A DNA stretch of 64,000 nt from Chamaecyparis obtusa (taxonomy: Eukaryota; Streptophyta; Pinopsida; Cupressales; Cupressaceae): assembly GCA_027943335.1 (NCBI GenBank), contig BSBK01003565.1, positions 129,001 to 193,000 of the forward strand, written 5' to 3'. The notes below the pieces were generated by a model. It was not told the origin of the DNA. It saw only the letters and a list, made by a program, of their open reading frames with translations, and did no database searches. The position numbers were made by a program, and so were the translations under genes. Shown here piece by piece: positions 12,557 to 25,670 of the stretch; the first letter of the stretch is position 1, and every line of letters begins with the position of its first letter.

Positions 12557-15500
12557 GTGAATATATTAGGTCAATTTAGACCCATTGCACTTTGTAATGT
12601 GGTTCACAAGATTACCACTAAACTTATCATTGAAAGACTCAAGATGTGCCTCAAATATTTGATCTCTAATGAGCGGGGTGCTTTTGTTATGGGTAGACAA
12701 ATTCTTGATGGAATAGTGATTGCTACAAAAACTCTTCACTTTATGGTGACCTCCAAAGAAAAGGCAATGTTTATCAAACTGGACATGGAAAATTCTTATG
12801 ATAGAGTTAGGTGGACATTCTTACAGAGAATTATTTTGGCTTTTGGATTTTATGGGGAACGGGTGGATAGGGTCATGAGTTGTGTCTCTTCCACCTCGTT
12901 TTCAGTTCTGATTAATGGAGAAACTTCTCATTTATTTCAGGGTTCTAATCACCTTAAGCAAGGGGCCTTAGAAAGGGGGATCTTCTTTGCCCCTATTTGT
13001 TCATCAATATGGTCGAGGGGCTTGGTAGGCTGATCAAAGACAAGGTTAGATGAGGTGTGTTTAAGGATGGAGTTGGGGCAATAGTATGTCCCCATACTCT
13101 CATCTCCAGTTTATTGATGGTATTTCTCTGATGGGCAAAACTAGAATCAATGAAGTTGTTAACTTCAAGAAAACCTTGGACACTTATTTGGCTGCCTTGG
13201 GGTAAAAGATTAATGAGGCAAAGTCTTCTATTTTTTTCTTCAATACTAAGGCTATTTGGAATGGGATTTCTTGGATTCTTTGATTTCATTTTGGTTCTCT
13301 TCCTCTAGTTTATCTTGTTAGGCAAGGGGCCTTGGGAAGGGAGATCCTCTTTCCCCCTATTTGTTCATCATTATGGCCTAAGGGCTTCGTAGATTAATCA
13401 AACACAGGGTTAGACAAGGTATGATTCGGGGCTAGAGTTGGGGCAATAGTATGTCTCCTTACTCTCATCTCTGGTTTGTTGATGGTACTACTCTGATGGC
13501 TGAAGCCAAAATCAATGAAGTTGTTAATTTCAGGAGAACCTTGGACACTTATTTGGCTGCCTTCAGGAAAAAGATTAATGAGGCAAAGTCTCCTATTTTT
13601 TTCTTTAATACTCGGGCTATGCAGAATAGGATTGCTTGGATTCTCTGATTTTCAATCGGTTCTCTTCCTCTGGTTTATCTTGGCATTCCCCTTGGTATGG
13701 TATCTCAACCTAGAGAGTTTTGGTAGGAGATTATGGATAAGTTCTGCAAAAGAGTTAGTCATTGGATGTGTAGGTGGTCCTCATCTGCAGGTAGGTTGAC
13801 TCTTTTGAATTTGATGGTGCAAGCTCTCCTTATATATAGATGTTTTGTGCAGGTTACACCCTCTAGCTTTGTAAAGGAGTTTAATGTTGTCATCAATTTC
13901 TATGGTCAAGGAATTTTCCTTCTTCCTTATGGAACCTGGCAAGGTGGGATTTGGTTTATAGGCCAAAGCAATAAGGTAGTCTTGATCTTAACACTGCAGG
14001 TATGATTGGACAAGTTTTCGCTACAAAATTATACTGGAGATGGTGCCTTATCAGGATCAAGATTGGGCTAAAATTCTTACCCAAAAGTACATTAGGGGAG
14101 TTAATAGTGCAAAAGTTCCCTGATACAATTTGTTTGGAAAGGACTCCATGATCTGGGACACTCTTAAATGGGGCACAAAACTCATCAACAAGGGTCTCTT
14201 TTGAATCTGCAATAGAGGTACAAATGCTCCTTTCTAGCATGACTCCTAGAATGGCCACCTTCCAATCATTTCTCAATCTCCTCAACTTCAACCCCTTTGT
14301 GATTGTTTGAGGCTAGATGTAATAGGGTGGCAAATTTTAAGACCACCAAGCTCAAAGGACATTTGGAAGTTACTTGTTGGAAAGAGCTTCATGAATGGCC
14401 TGTCGACGAATTTGACGAGAGTCGACAAGAACTTGCAAGGAGTTAGTTGGTAGACTTTGTAGTGCCCTTGATTCCGAAGATGTTTTGGCTAGGAGTCCAT
14501 ATCCAAAGGACAATTTTTTGGTTTCTTTTGGTTACCTAGCTTTCTTTGGACAATAAGTTGCATGGTCAGGGAGTTATGCCAAGTGGAAGCATGTTTGGAA
14601 TAGTTATTCATGGCCTAAGTGCAATTTTTTTTCTTTGGCTAGTAACCCAAAATAGATGTCACTTGGGAGAATTTCAAGAAGAGAGGCTTTCAAAGCCCGT
14701 CAATTTGTGTTCTTTGAAGAAATAGTGAGGAAAGTATGTCTCATTTTTTCTTCCATTGTTCTTATTCAAGTGAGATCTACCATCTTTGGTGGAGAACATG
14801 GAACTATGCTTGTGTTTATGCTACCTCGTTGGTTGAGTTCTAGTAAAGTTTAGATCGACCTCCAACTAAGACTGCTTTCTCCTTACTACTTGATTTCTTG
14901 ACTCAACTTTTATTAATAGGAACTTTGATTAATAGGAACTTGTGGCTAGAGAGGAATTGGAGAATCTTTCATGGTTCTAAATTTGAGTACCTCCTCATGT
15001 CGAGAAATATTATCAGCAAACTTCAAGAGACTATTTCACCAAAGTGTGACATGACTTCTCTTGTAGAGTCGTGTAATCTAGCTACAATAGGGAACCTCAA
15101 TTTAATTGGCAATAGGACAAATTCCTCTTACATAAGAAGATTAAGACAAACTAAACAGAAAGTTCATAGAGAGGGAAGATGGCTCCTCCCTCCTAAGGGG
15201 ATTTTGAAGGTTAATACTAATGGATATTCTAAAGGGAATATTGGACAAGTGAGAAATGGTGGTATTAGTAATAGTAGTGATGGGAATGTGCTGTTCTTTT
15301 TTTTCCACTTTTAAAGGTCAACATTCAAATAATTTGATGGAGGCCCAGCAACTTTACATGGTATTAAGAAGGTGCACTTTAAGTTGGAAGAGGATTATCG
15401 ATAAGCTTGATTTTTCAAATGTGATTGATATGTTGAATAATCATTAGTTGGATGGAGCTTCTTGGCAATTAGCTTCAATGGCTAAGCAAATAATGAATCT

Positions 15501-15600
15501 GTATGAATCTTTAAATTTAATTTCCTTTTATCAAATTCCTAGGGAGTGCAATAAAGTAACTAATTGTCTAACTAAGTGGGCTTTTGAGAGCCTATAGGGA
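12557..15600 (+). pseudogene. LINE (L1-clade) reverse transcriptase - RNase H pseudogene
   Basis: Non-LTR retrotransposon ORF2 in broken frames. The RT part starts with FRPIALCNVVHKITTKLI (12575 on), then FVMGRQILDGIVIA, the palm motif FIKLDMENSYDRV (family LDMxKAYDRV), and the region usually KQGDPLSP, here disrupted as LKQGALERG by a small insertion that shifts frame. The catalytic FADDT box appears as FVDGTTLM at 13468, with one Asp changed to Gly. Next come RWSSSAGRLTLLNLMVQA and a zinc-type linker region, now broken. The C-terminal RNase H domain (15180-15600) is recognisable from WLLPPKGILKVNTNGY, GNIGQVRNGGI and the ending PRECNKVTNCLTKWAF, with frameshifts and a TAG. The endonuclease half is missing, so the copy is 5'-truncated near 12550. 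It is not functional. Confidence 0.9.
12958..13685 (+). repeat. 364-bp tandem duplication inside the LINE RT
   Basis: The block beginning gcaaggggcc at 12958 recurs at 13322, running through FIDGISLM / FVDGTTLM and the text for VVNFxxTLDTYLAA to tggtttatctt. Both copies share the same small insertion after the KQG codons, so that insertion came before the duplication. Substitutions are scattered between the copies. Confidence 0.85.
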
Positions 15601-15619
15601 TGGGATGTTGATAACTGAG

Positions 15620-17079
15620 ACACTACCTCTGAATTATTTGGAGAGAAAATTAGGGATGATGGAAACTTCTAATTGCTCTATATTCTTTGGCTTTACTTGA
15701 ATCAATTTTTACCCCTATTGAAAAAACTTCTTTTATTCCTCACTATATTATACAAAATTATTTGCTTGGCTAAGTGGGCTTTAGAAATACAAGAGATTTG
15801 AATAAGAAAATATATCTATTTTAAAAATAGCATTTGAAATTATCTTGAATCAAATATAAATTATTATTTTTAATTCAATTTTATCTTAAAGAATATTTAG
15901 AAATTATCTTAAAAATATTTTTAAAATATAAAAGTATGAAATAAAACAATTTGTTTTAAAAAGGGGACAGCGGATCTTTTTATGATCTCCAATTTCCAAC
16001 ATTCTTATGCAGACATTTTAAAAATATATTATCTACTTTAACTGTATAACAATATTATAGCATTAGATAAAACACAAATTGCAGAAATTGCAGAAAGCTA
16101 TCAGGTGTTTGAGTGAAGTAACCTTTTCTTGAGTCAAATCATTTGTCTAATGGTGATTATCACGGTCAACTGCCATGTGACGTGGGATGATCCTTTAAAA
16201 ACAACTTTTAGAGCTTAACCCTCTATTAAGGATTACTATGGCACTAGATGCAAAACAATGTATTAAAGTACTATTACATTCCAATCTGTTCTTTTAGGGG
16301 GTACAATTATGGATTTCATCTCTCATCCAAAGAGCCTTGTATACTATGCTCTCCAAAGTTATCGCTTCCCCCTGATCCAAGCCACTTAGCTGACTAATAT
16401 GACTGGTCAAAGAAGAGATGTACATTCATCAAACAAAGGGACCAACCTTTATTGAGTTCTCTTGTTTCTTGTCCTTATGATGTAATGTTTCATTTTCTAA
16501 CAATCATTGTTGTTACAACTGCTTTAGGGGTGCTACCCTTTAGTTTATTTCGTTTACACAAACAATTGTACACCATTAACAAGATATACATGCTCTGGGG
16601 ATCTGCGTTTGGCGTTTGATACCATGTATAGGTGTGTATATTGGGAGAGGCATAACCTTTGTTTACAATAAACAACAGTTTATGTATCTTGTTCTCCTCA
16701 TCCTGCCAAGATAAATCAAATATATTGAGTTCTAATTGGGCACTGATGAAATGATGAATTCAAAAATGGCTGCCACTGAAAAAGTTAGCGCATTCCCGCA
16801 GGCACGCAATGTAAATTATATATAACCTTTCCAAATCTCAAGATAAATGGTAAACATTGGCTGCCATTGAGTCGGAAATGAACCAAATTTATCCTTGTAG
16901 AGATATTCAATCAAAATTGAACAGTAGAAATGTATACCTCATGCTACCACTTTATGTATGAAAATTTGCTTCTGTTTCTAAATTTGGTAGTGCCGGATTG
17001 CGATTTGCAGTTAATCTCATAGTATGTTATATAATGATATAATTTTTCTATCTTGCAAAAAGCTACCAAGACTAAAGGT
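15620..17079. other. spacer, possible 3' flank of the helicase-like gene
   Basis: 15620-15960 is AT-rich LINE-flanking sequence. 15960-17079 is more complex and shows no transposon motif. Its right part lies just downstream of the stop codon at 17080 on the minus strand and may hold the 3' UTR. No clear polyadenylation site was chosen. Confidence 0.35.
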
Positions 17080-17359
17080 TTAGCACTGAATAGTAGAAGC
17101 TGCATCAGCTAACATTCGTAAAGTTTGTGGTATTGGCTGCGAACATTCATCCAGCAATTTTATTAGTTCGGCAGCAACAGGTGCATCTGCTCCAGAACAG
17201 AAACTGTACAGAATACCAAATACTGAAAAGCGTGCCATTCCACTCAGCAGTTTGCTATATGATTGCAGAGATGATGGGAAGTCATATAAGATGAGAAATT
17301 GTGCTTCACTAAGTATATCTGCCTGAAGTAGATTTTCAGTTGTTACCAGAATCTGTAAC
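17080..17359 (-). CDS. terminal exon of an RNA-helicase-like host gene
   Basis: On the minus strand a splice acceptor (TTGAAACAG) at 17360-17368 opens a frame of 92 codons ending in TAA at 17080. The peptide reads LQILVTTENLLQADILSE, then FLILYDFPSSLQSY, then APVAAELIKLLDECSQPIP and LADAAS. The order ILVTT-(E)...LI-YDFP-S...Y resembles the end of the second RecA-like domain of DEAD-box RNA helicases (family text VLVATDV...VINYDLP...YIHR). The HRIGRTGR motif is not recognisable, so this is either a divergent, possibly catalytically altered member or an unrelated protein with similar spacing. Unlike its surroundings it has no stop or frameshift, and its codon use looks constrained. I found no upstream exon with confidence; introns may be long and filled with repeats. 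Confidence 0.6.
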
Positions 17360-18176
17360 CTGTTTCAATTCCATTCATAAGGAAACCAACAGACGCAGGT
17401 TAATGCATAAAACCTTGAAGGAAATAAATCATATTACAAATAAATGAACATTCAAATACTGCTTTAAATGCCAACAATCATAAGATATAAAATAAATAGC
17501 TTCTCGGTTTAGTAATATTTCTTAAATTTGAAACTCACTCGTAACACACAATGAAAACCACCACAAGTCCCACTGATCCTTCTTGCATCATTTTTCAACT
17601 CCACGTAAAGACTTCAAAATCACAAAAGTAATTCTATTTCAATATATCTACTCCCTCTCTGAAAAATAAATCTTCAAACTTCAATAATATTTTCACCCAG
17701 GTTAAGGATCAAGCATATCATAGCTATACATCATACCACGATTCTTTGTTTGGCATATTAGAGATAATAGTCATCAAAGCCAGGAAAGCATCAATTGCTA
17801 CTTCTAAGTCGTTTCAGTTCATTTATGCAAATTAAAAGAATGTGATCATTAGGCAAAACCAGGGTCCATTTTGCATTCTATTTTGTTAATAATTATAATA
17901 TCCATAAAAAAAATAAGATTGGCATTTTCCTCATAAAATTTAAACAAAAAAATAGATTTCCCAGAGGATGACAAAACATATTTTTAACAATGCACCATTC
18001 TGTTGGATGGTATTTGTCATGCTTGAGGTATTAAAGAGTGTATAATAATTGATTACAAACAGTAGAATTCTCCTTGGAGAAGCTTTGGTTGTGAAGAGCC
18101 CTTCAAAGTTGCTTTGTTACAGTCTTGCAATGCTCTGTTTGGTACCATTTGTGACTAGTAAATTATTTTAGCATAC
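17360..18176 (-). other. probable intron sequence of the helicase-like gene
   Basis: Non-coding in all frames. The minus-strand acceptor of the terminal exon faces into this stretch, so it should be intronic if the gene is intact. No donor site or upstream exon could be paired with it. Confidence 0.35.
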
Positions 18177-18968
18177 CAAACAGACAGGTGGATAGAACTC
18201 TCTTCTTATACATATTAACCGTGATCCCATCTTTCACCAACAGGCAATGATCCTTCCTCAAACCTTTACTTCAAAGGAAGTAAATAAACAAGTAGATTCA
18301 CTCATATCATAATTGCAAACATTCAGAAGTTGACCTTTAACTTCACCAAGTCTGTTACACAGCTTCATTTCACCATTGCAGACCGGAGGTAAGATGTTAT
18401 ATATCTTATGCCAACTAGAACAGCTAAACATTAAACATTGAACCACAAGGGTTATGGATAAGAACACAGAAAGTGCCAACACAGCATGGTCTCGTCACCA
18501 AGTTATTACTGCACTAGACATGGTCTTTGGATGAAACAAGGCCCTTTAAAGAAAATGCAAATAGGCTGCTCACAAACAGACAGGTGGATAGAACTCTCTT
18601 CTTATACATATTAACCGTGATCCCATCTTTCACCAACAGGCAATGATCCTTCCTCAAACCTTTACTTCAAAGGAAGTAAATAAACAAATAGATTCACTCA
18701 TATCATAATTGCGAACATTCAGAAGTTCACCTTTAACTTCACCAAGTCTGTTACACAGCTTCATTTCACCATTGCAGACCGGAGGTAAGATGTTATATAT
18801 CTTATGCCAACTAGAACAGCTAAACATTAAACATTGAACCACAAGGGTCATGGATAAGAACACAGAAAGTGCCAACACAGCATGGTCTCATCACCAAGTT
18901 ATTACTGCACTAGACATGGTCTTTGGATGAAACAAGGCCCTTTAAAGAAAATGCAAATAGGCTGCTCA
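18177..18968. repeat. 396-bp tandem duplication, two near-identical copies
   Basis: The block starting cagacaggtggatag at 18181 recurs at 18577. The copies run 18177-18572 and 18573-18968 and differ at only a handful of positions (for example tagattc with g/a before it, gttgacc/gttcacc, gttatgg/gtcatgg, tctcgtcacc/tctcatcacc). Each carries the same 74-codon minus-strand open frame starting MLALSVFLS, which looks incidental. It lies upstream of the helicase-like exon, probably in an intron. The high identity implies a recent event or ongoing gene conversion. Confidence 0.9.
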
Positions 18969-20975
18969 CAAATTCATCCAACCAGAACTAATAAGACACA
19001 CCAGCAATGATTAGCACATGGAAGAAGGAAAACAACGAAGTGTTTGGTGGATGATTCCCCAACTGGTTATCCCTTGAACTAATCCACTGCACCTACGGAT
19101 GATTCACTAAGTACTGCATTGATTGTATGGAACTTTAGGAGATAAATTATGTTTCTCAAGAATGTGAAGGTCCGCACCTTTGCCAGCTTAAGAGTCAATG
19201 GGGTTCAAAGGCTTGGGTGGCATACACCAAAATGGTTCTGATAACAAAGAAAGTTTGAAACTCTCATAAATTACGAAAAGGCAAGATTTGACACACTAGT
19301 ATGTTGTGTAAACTTTGCAATTAGATGGACATGAATTTGATCTCCAAAAGATTGCAAGTTTACAGGATTCAGATGTAACTTTGCAAATCTTTTCAATGGT
19401 GCAACAGAACTCTTGTGTTTGCATATTTGGCAGATGTCGGGGTTTTAAACATGTATCTTGATGACGCAAAGGTCCGCACCCCTGCCGATTAATGAGTTGG
19501 CAAGATTTGGAGATTCACATACAAATTTTGTTCTTGTGATGAAGAGAGTCCAAATCTCTAATATGTCCATAAGGATCAAAGAGTGAAGTACATTTGGGCT
19601 TTTGCATTCAGTAACTCTGAGATTCTGCCTCTAAGGGTGAAGATCAAGAGTTAAATTTCATTAATGCAACAACTTGATTTAGTGACATAAAGCACTGAAC
19701 CACCATTGATATTAAAGTTAGGACCAAAGATCAAGTCAACCTTGGTAGACTTAAAAGTCTGAATTTGAAACCTTATAAGTTACTAGCATGCAAAGAGAAA
19801 GGATTCGAACCTAGCACGCTAACTATTCAAAAGAAAACATGCATGCTTGGGATGATCACTCTTGCCACAAACCCTCACAACAAATGAAACACTAAAAGAG
19901 ACGGATCTTAAGCATATGAACACAAGAAAGAAAGAAACCATTGGTACATATATTCCTCAACTGTGATGGATGCATCATGATGAACTACATTAAATGCCAT
20001 ACTTAATCTTGCCATTCTAGATCCCGAATCATTCTCATAGCTCATTTGGTTGTGCCTCTTAATTCCAACTACAAAAATCCTCTTATTGATAAGACTTCAC
20101 AATTTTCCTTGATACACTTGATGCTTTATTAACACAAACTAACTGATTGAATTCTTATTGCTATGTACAACTAGCTTCTTGCTATCTTCTAACTATCTGG
20201 AGGTGCTCAAGGTCTGCCAGCCCTTGACTTCATATGTGATTTTGTCGCTACTGTGTTCTAAGTTAAAGAGAGGGCATCACATCCATGCATACTTGTGCCT
20301 CCTAAGGTTATGCATGAAGTGTGAGCACAACTAGAAACCTTTCAGCAACAAAAAGAATTAAAAAAGAGGCAAACAGAGTGTTGGTTTCTGATTTGACAGA
20401 ATTTGAACCACCTTGAATAGTGAAGAGATGTACCTAGGGGTTAGCTAAACCACATGATTAATACATTTAAACAAGAACAAGGACCAACTAACAAAGCAAT
20501 TAAGCTTTCTACACTTTGAACTCTGCAAAATTCAGGCGGGTAAACCTAGGATTAGACTTGTTTACTTCTTAACATCACTTTTCACTAATCCTTAACAAAG
20601 CAGATAAATGCCCATAATTTTTCTCTTAATATGAAGTTGAAATAATACTGTGAGAGCTAATCACACTATCGACTTTCTTATAAGCTAAGAAGGGGCTTAA
20701 CAATTCAGATCTACAACTTGAATTTAAAAGATTTGATTTAACTTTGATATTTAACTGTGAGAAAATAAATATCGGCTTAACTGCATTTTCTTTTATCAAT
20801 GCCTTATCCATTGGGTGTTCTTTGAACTAATCCTCACCATGACTGATGATCTATTCACCTACATCGTAAGTGAAAATCTACTGTTACTTTAAACCCTCTT
20901 CTTATGACAAATCCTTCTCTAATACCCTATAATTCTGCCAAGTTATACTAAGCAATTACTTAACTCCTTGAATCA
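18969..20975. other. no recognisable gene
   Basis: Moderately complex, low-copy-looking sequence. The phrase aaggtccgcacc occurs twice (near 19167 and 19468), each followed by tgcc. I see no reading frame, terminal repeat or RNA gene. It could be intron of the minus-strand helicase-like gene. Confidence 0.35.
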
Positions 20976-22150
20976 TGTAATGTCCCTGTTTTTCAAACTC
21001 TTGGGATCAGCTTAGTTTGGTGACCCTCGTAAGATAATCAGATTGTCAGAGGGGGTCAGTTGGCAAAGTCAGTGGTTGGATTCTATTCTGGAAGTTTTAG
21101 TTGTCAGGTCTGCTCTTCGTTGGGGTCAGTTTGGATGACTTACTATTTATAGTAAGTGGTATTTTGGGTATGGCTTTGTTTAGTAGGGCGCCTGCGCAAT
21201 AGTCTCAGATGTTTCAAGATTGATTATGCGGAATCTCTAGTTTGAGAGACTTACTATTTATAGTAAGTCTATTTTGGTCAGATGGCTATTTCTAGCAGGG
21301 CAATATGAGCTCCGGCACTGTTGTCAGAAGTTGGAATTATTTTGTCAGAGAGATTTAGTGGCTTCATGTTTTAAATGTGGTTATTAAATTAAGTTATTTT
21401 AATTTAATAACTTAATGGCTTTAATGTTATAAAACAATGGTGTGTTGAGGAAGCCACATTAGTGAAAAGTGTGAAGGTGAAGCTTTTTCATAAAGCTTAT
21501 AAATATAACATGAAAAAACCTTTTTAAACACCTTATGCCATTTGATAAAAATTTGTGAAGTGCAAAAAGTTTCTTTTAAGGAGAAAATCAATTTTCTCAT
21601 GGAGAGCTAGGGCTTTGATATTTGGTCTTCAAATTGGAGAGAATATCAATTACATGCTGATTATTTGCAAAGATTCGTTGAGTTGGTAATTCCATTGAGA
21701 ATTTATGTTTATTGTGGAATCTGGTAATGAAGTAAGGGTTCGAAATTCATGAAGAATTTGTGTTTGGTCTTCAACAAGTGGAGAAAACACTAATTTTTGC
21801 TGCTGGAATTTACTGAGTAATGTTTGACACTGGATTACTTTGCTGAGGTTTGTATTCATTGAATAAATTCTGAGATTTTGAGGTGCCATACGAAATTCCC
21901 TCAATCGTACGGAAGCTACAGAACCATACGGCAGCTGGCATGGTTGTATTTGCTGTTGGGAAGCAAGAAGGAAAGGTTTGAAGCTGAACATTGGGTTATT
22001 TGCTGAGTTGCGAGTTGTGTTCATTTAGAAGTGCAAGGAGATCTAGCCGCCATGGACAAGGAGTGTACATTATTTGCTGGCATCAATTCCCAGGCAGGCT
22101 GCGTTTTAATGTTCTGCAGTCCCATTTGAATCTAAGGTGCTTTAAACTTA
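20976..22150 (+). repeat. LTR-like copy related to the 50/53-kb LTRs
   Basis: It starts TGTAATGTCCCTG and follows the same order of blocks as the complement of 52316-53783: ggatcagcttagtttgg, tgaccctcgtaag, cagagggggtcag, then ggtattttgggtatggc and the paired AGTAAG palindromes, then a shared A/T-rich block. It is in the opposite orientation to those copies. The right end is not defined: no CA end, primer site or partner LTR was found, so it may be a truncated or solo LTR. Confidence 0.6.
21138..21269. repeat. paired palindromes ACTTACTAT-TT-ATAGTAAGT
   Basis: The perfect inverted repeat acttactatttatagtaagt occurs at 21138-21157 and again, with one more base pair each side, at 21248-21269. 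Matching sites occur at 53491-53512 and, imperfectly, near 53602-53626 and 50312-50336 in the related LTRs. It could form a hairpin or bind a dimeric factor; no function is shown. Confidence 0.75.
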
Positions 22151-22910
22151 TTTGCTGTCATTGTTATAGTTATTTAATAACTATTTGAGTTAATTCTGAT
22201 TTTATAGTGCAATCAAAGTGCACTTGGAAATGAATTGTTGATGCTATTGACATATGAAATTTGGAAAGTTTATGTAAATTCATTTATGAATGGAAAACAC
22301 ACAAAAACACAATTGCAATTTAATTATAAAAGCCAAATTGTTATTGAGAGCCAGTTGGGCTCATCACAAATCAAAAGTAAAGCATAATATGACATACAAT
22401 TTTAAACAAATTGCAACTATGATCTTGAGCTATTTGTTCACAAGACACAGAAAATTACAGAATATCATAGGAGACAAGATTTATAGCAACATATTTATGC
22501 TGAATCTTTGTATTAATTTCCTTGAAATTCTTACATCACAGTATTGGACCAGAATCAAAATAACACACCAAAATAATCAGAACACCATCTATTTCATTAA
22601 GCTTTTTGCACAAGCCAAAAACACAAAAACTCCACACAGTACTTGACTGCCTACAAAGACTTCTATTCCCAAAAAGAAAACTAGCTGAATATCTTTCGGT
22701 CCTCTATCGATTGTCAACATCAAACAATTTTAACAAACAACTTTGGAAGTAGTTACAAAAGCGACAACTGGCAGCCCAGATTCGTCAGAATCAGTCTTGG
22801 TTTGCACCATAGGTGTATCCACAGCAGGTGAACCGCAAAGGTAAGATACCCTATTTGAATTAACTAACCTCCCTCTATTGGCTCTTCATCAAATACCAGA
22901 ACTATCTTAA
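22150..22910. other. undefined stretch between LTR-like copy and unknown ORF
   Basis: AT-rich to 22660, then slightly more complex sequence that may be the tail of the minus-strand unknown ORF or its 3' untranslated part. I saw no terminal repeat that would close an element here. Confidence 0.3.
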
Positions 22911-25665
22911 CTACTTCCATGTGGTAGGGCTTGAATCTCTCCAATGATTTCCCCACACCACAATCTCCCTTTTTGATGGCAAATCCGCTACTCTAACTAT
23001 GTCCAAGTCTTGGAGGCACTTGTTCCACTTGGCATCTGTGATAGCTCGTGAGTCAAAAAAAAATTTGTTCATATCCATTTCTTGTTTGTATAGTTCATCA
23101 ACAACTTCATAGAAAGCTGAGATGGCTGCATCACCAACAAAGTAAGAAGCGACCTTGCTAGCATCCACAATTTGGCTGAAAGAGTCAACCCACTCCTACC
23201 AGTCCTTCAATTGTCCCTCTATGTCCACAATAGCACGGATGTACCCTTCAGACTCTTCAGCAAAAACCTTTAATTTTGCCTGAATGCTTTGTAGTTTGCC
23301 AGTGAAAAATGCACACAATTCCTTTACTAACAACAATGCTTCTTTAACATTAATTATTTTATCAGGCAAGTCAAGCTTTTTCGCCATTAACATAATTAAT
23401 CTTTCAAAGAAATGCAAGTAAGGACCCCAAGAATTAAGTAATGGTGTTAACAAGGACAGGGCATTTGAACAATGATGTTATGCACCCTACAAAGAAATGT
23501 AAGTACTATGTATAAGCTCGGACTTCCCCTTCAAAATATCTACCCTATGCAACAACACCTTCTTCAAGGTTTCCTTCTCAACAATTTTACTATCTACAGG
23601 CTGATCAATGTCCATTATTACCTATTCGGTTGCAATTTCTAGAGCTATGCCCTCCATTGGCTCAGTCTAGACCCCAACATCAGAGACTTCTTTGGTCTCC
23701 CTAGACTGATTCCTTAGGGTACTTCATCTTTTAGCCCTTTTACAATCTCTTCTAGGACATAATTCTTCTTCAACTCCTCAAACTTCTTCCTAGTTGCAAC
23801 ATAGTCCATGAATGTCCTAGCTAGCCTGATCTCTAAATCTTCAGCAACTGCTTTATTCATTGAAGATGTATGATGCAAGAGATTTGCTATCTCTAATCCA
23901 GTAGTGTCCTGCAACCTCCATATCAATTGGCTGCCCTGTGTTGTGTCCTGGATATCCACCAATCTTGGCTTGTTTGATTGAGGAGCCACACGCCATACTG
24001 CCAATGTCTTGGTGTCCATATTAAATCCAGACCCTCTTTGAAGTCCTTCTGGGCCAAAAGCCTCATAAGCTACAGCTTTGTCCTGTCTTTTGATTTGGTC
24101 AATCAAGAATGAGGACTCCAAATCGCATCTAGGCATCAGCAACATGCCACTTCTCTTAACAAGGTCTCTAGCCTCCACAGTTAATGTTTCACTGTTGGGA
24201 TCATAGGCTTGCAATTTCTAAATTAACTCCACAATCTTCTCCTCTGACTCCCCTGGTTTTATAGAAAGTGTCAATTCATTTTGCTTTACTCTGAAGAGAA
24301 AACTCTTGAATTCATCAAACTTGATAAATTCATCATCACTCATAAATTCTTCAGCTTGGATGACCCTGTCATCCAACCTAGCTACAGCTAATTCTCAATC
24401 ATTTAGGGCCCTCTCTCCCTCATCTGCCTGTGAAGTTAGAAATTGTTGCCTTATATCAGCAAAGTAACGGCTTGTACCTAGCAAGATCCCCAGTGCTTTT
24501 TGCCTTGCCTTTTCTGGTACATTCATTAATTTCTTCTTTTTGGGTGGCCCCTGCTCTAATGTAGATGCTTCAACTTTTTTTGTTTCCTCAACAAACATTA
24601 CATTAGGCCCAACCTCTTCAGGATTTAGCCTGTCCTCTTCCTTCTGCTCAGGGATGTCTGGCAGTTTTGACATGATATCTTCATAATTTTCTAAACATTT
24701 TGCAATCCTAGGCATGTACAAGAGATCAGGGAAGAAACTAGTGAAAGTAGGTTCTGCCTTTTTTAACTCTTCTTCTACCCTTACAATGTCCCGCCATTTT
24801 AGGGATCTCTCCTCACACATATCTTCATTAAGCACATTTCTAATGACATCCTCCTCTGCCATGCGCTGATTTGGAGCCAGATTATGGTTTCTCATTTCTC
24901 TCAGTGCTCCTTTAATGAAGTCATCGAGGTCATACATCCTTGCATTAGCTGAAGGCAATCTGAAGTGTCTCAGAAATTCATGGATTTGGTCCATAGCATC
25001 CTTTCCTATGGAGAAATCACCTATCTAGAACCTTCTTGGCAGAAAGGTTCCCTTATGCCTTTTAGGGCCTAGATGCTCCCTATCCATCATGATAATCTGC
25101 CACGGGAACTCAATTATTCCCAATCTTTCTGTGACATATTAGGGCAGTATGTGGGGAGGTTGTGGGCATGCATATACTCTAATGACAGAAAAATTCTTAA
25201 ACATGAACATGTCACCCTAGTTGTGCTGGATCTCATTATCAAATACATGGGGTCTAAGCAATTTCCTAACAACTAAGGGAAATTTGTCCCTTTCAATACC
25301 TAACATGTTCAAAATTGGAGATACAAAATCACTATTAAAAGCAATGGAATTAGAAAAATGGTAACTTTTATCCCATAACCTGGTCCAAAGCTGCAATGGA
25401 ACAGTCCCTCCTTCATTCTCTGTCTCGTTGATGAATTCTGGGTTGATATAGCCGATGTTGCTATACAGGAATAAGTGCATCAGCATGGAGTAGTGGGTGA
25501 ACCTGAAATTGCTCAAATCCGTCTTTGCAGTCATTAGCTCGTGGTGCATTACGTTGATTATGTGGCCCACATAATCAAACTCTTTATTAGTGTACAGGTC
25601 CTGGACGTCAATAGCCATGACATATATATTTGGGGTCACTGTCAATCCTCCATCTAGTCCAATGA

Positions 25666-25670
25666 CTTTA
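25666..25670. repeat. target-site duplication CTTTA, left
   Basis: CTTTA directly precedes the left LTR and recurs at 27593-27597 directly after the right LTR. Removing one copy plus the element rejoins the unknown ORF in frame. Confidence 0.9.

Noticed and set aside
18258..18878. Two 74-codon minus-strand frames with a hydrophobic start (MLALSVFLS)
   Set aside because: They are duplicates only because the DNA is duplicated; no start context, splice signal or family match supports translation.
22290..22646. 118-codon plus-strand open frame
   Set aside because: Low-complexity, Asn/Lys/Ile-rich composition typical of AT-rich non-coding DNA, no motif.
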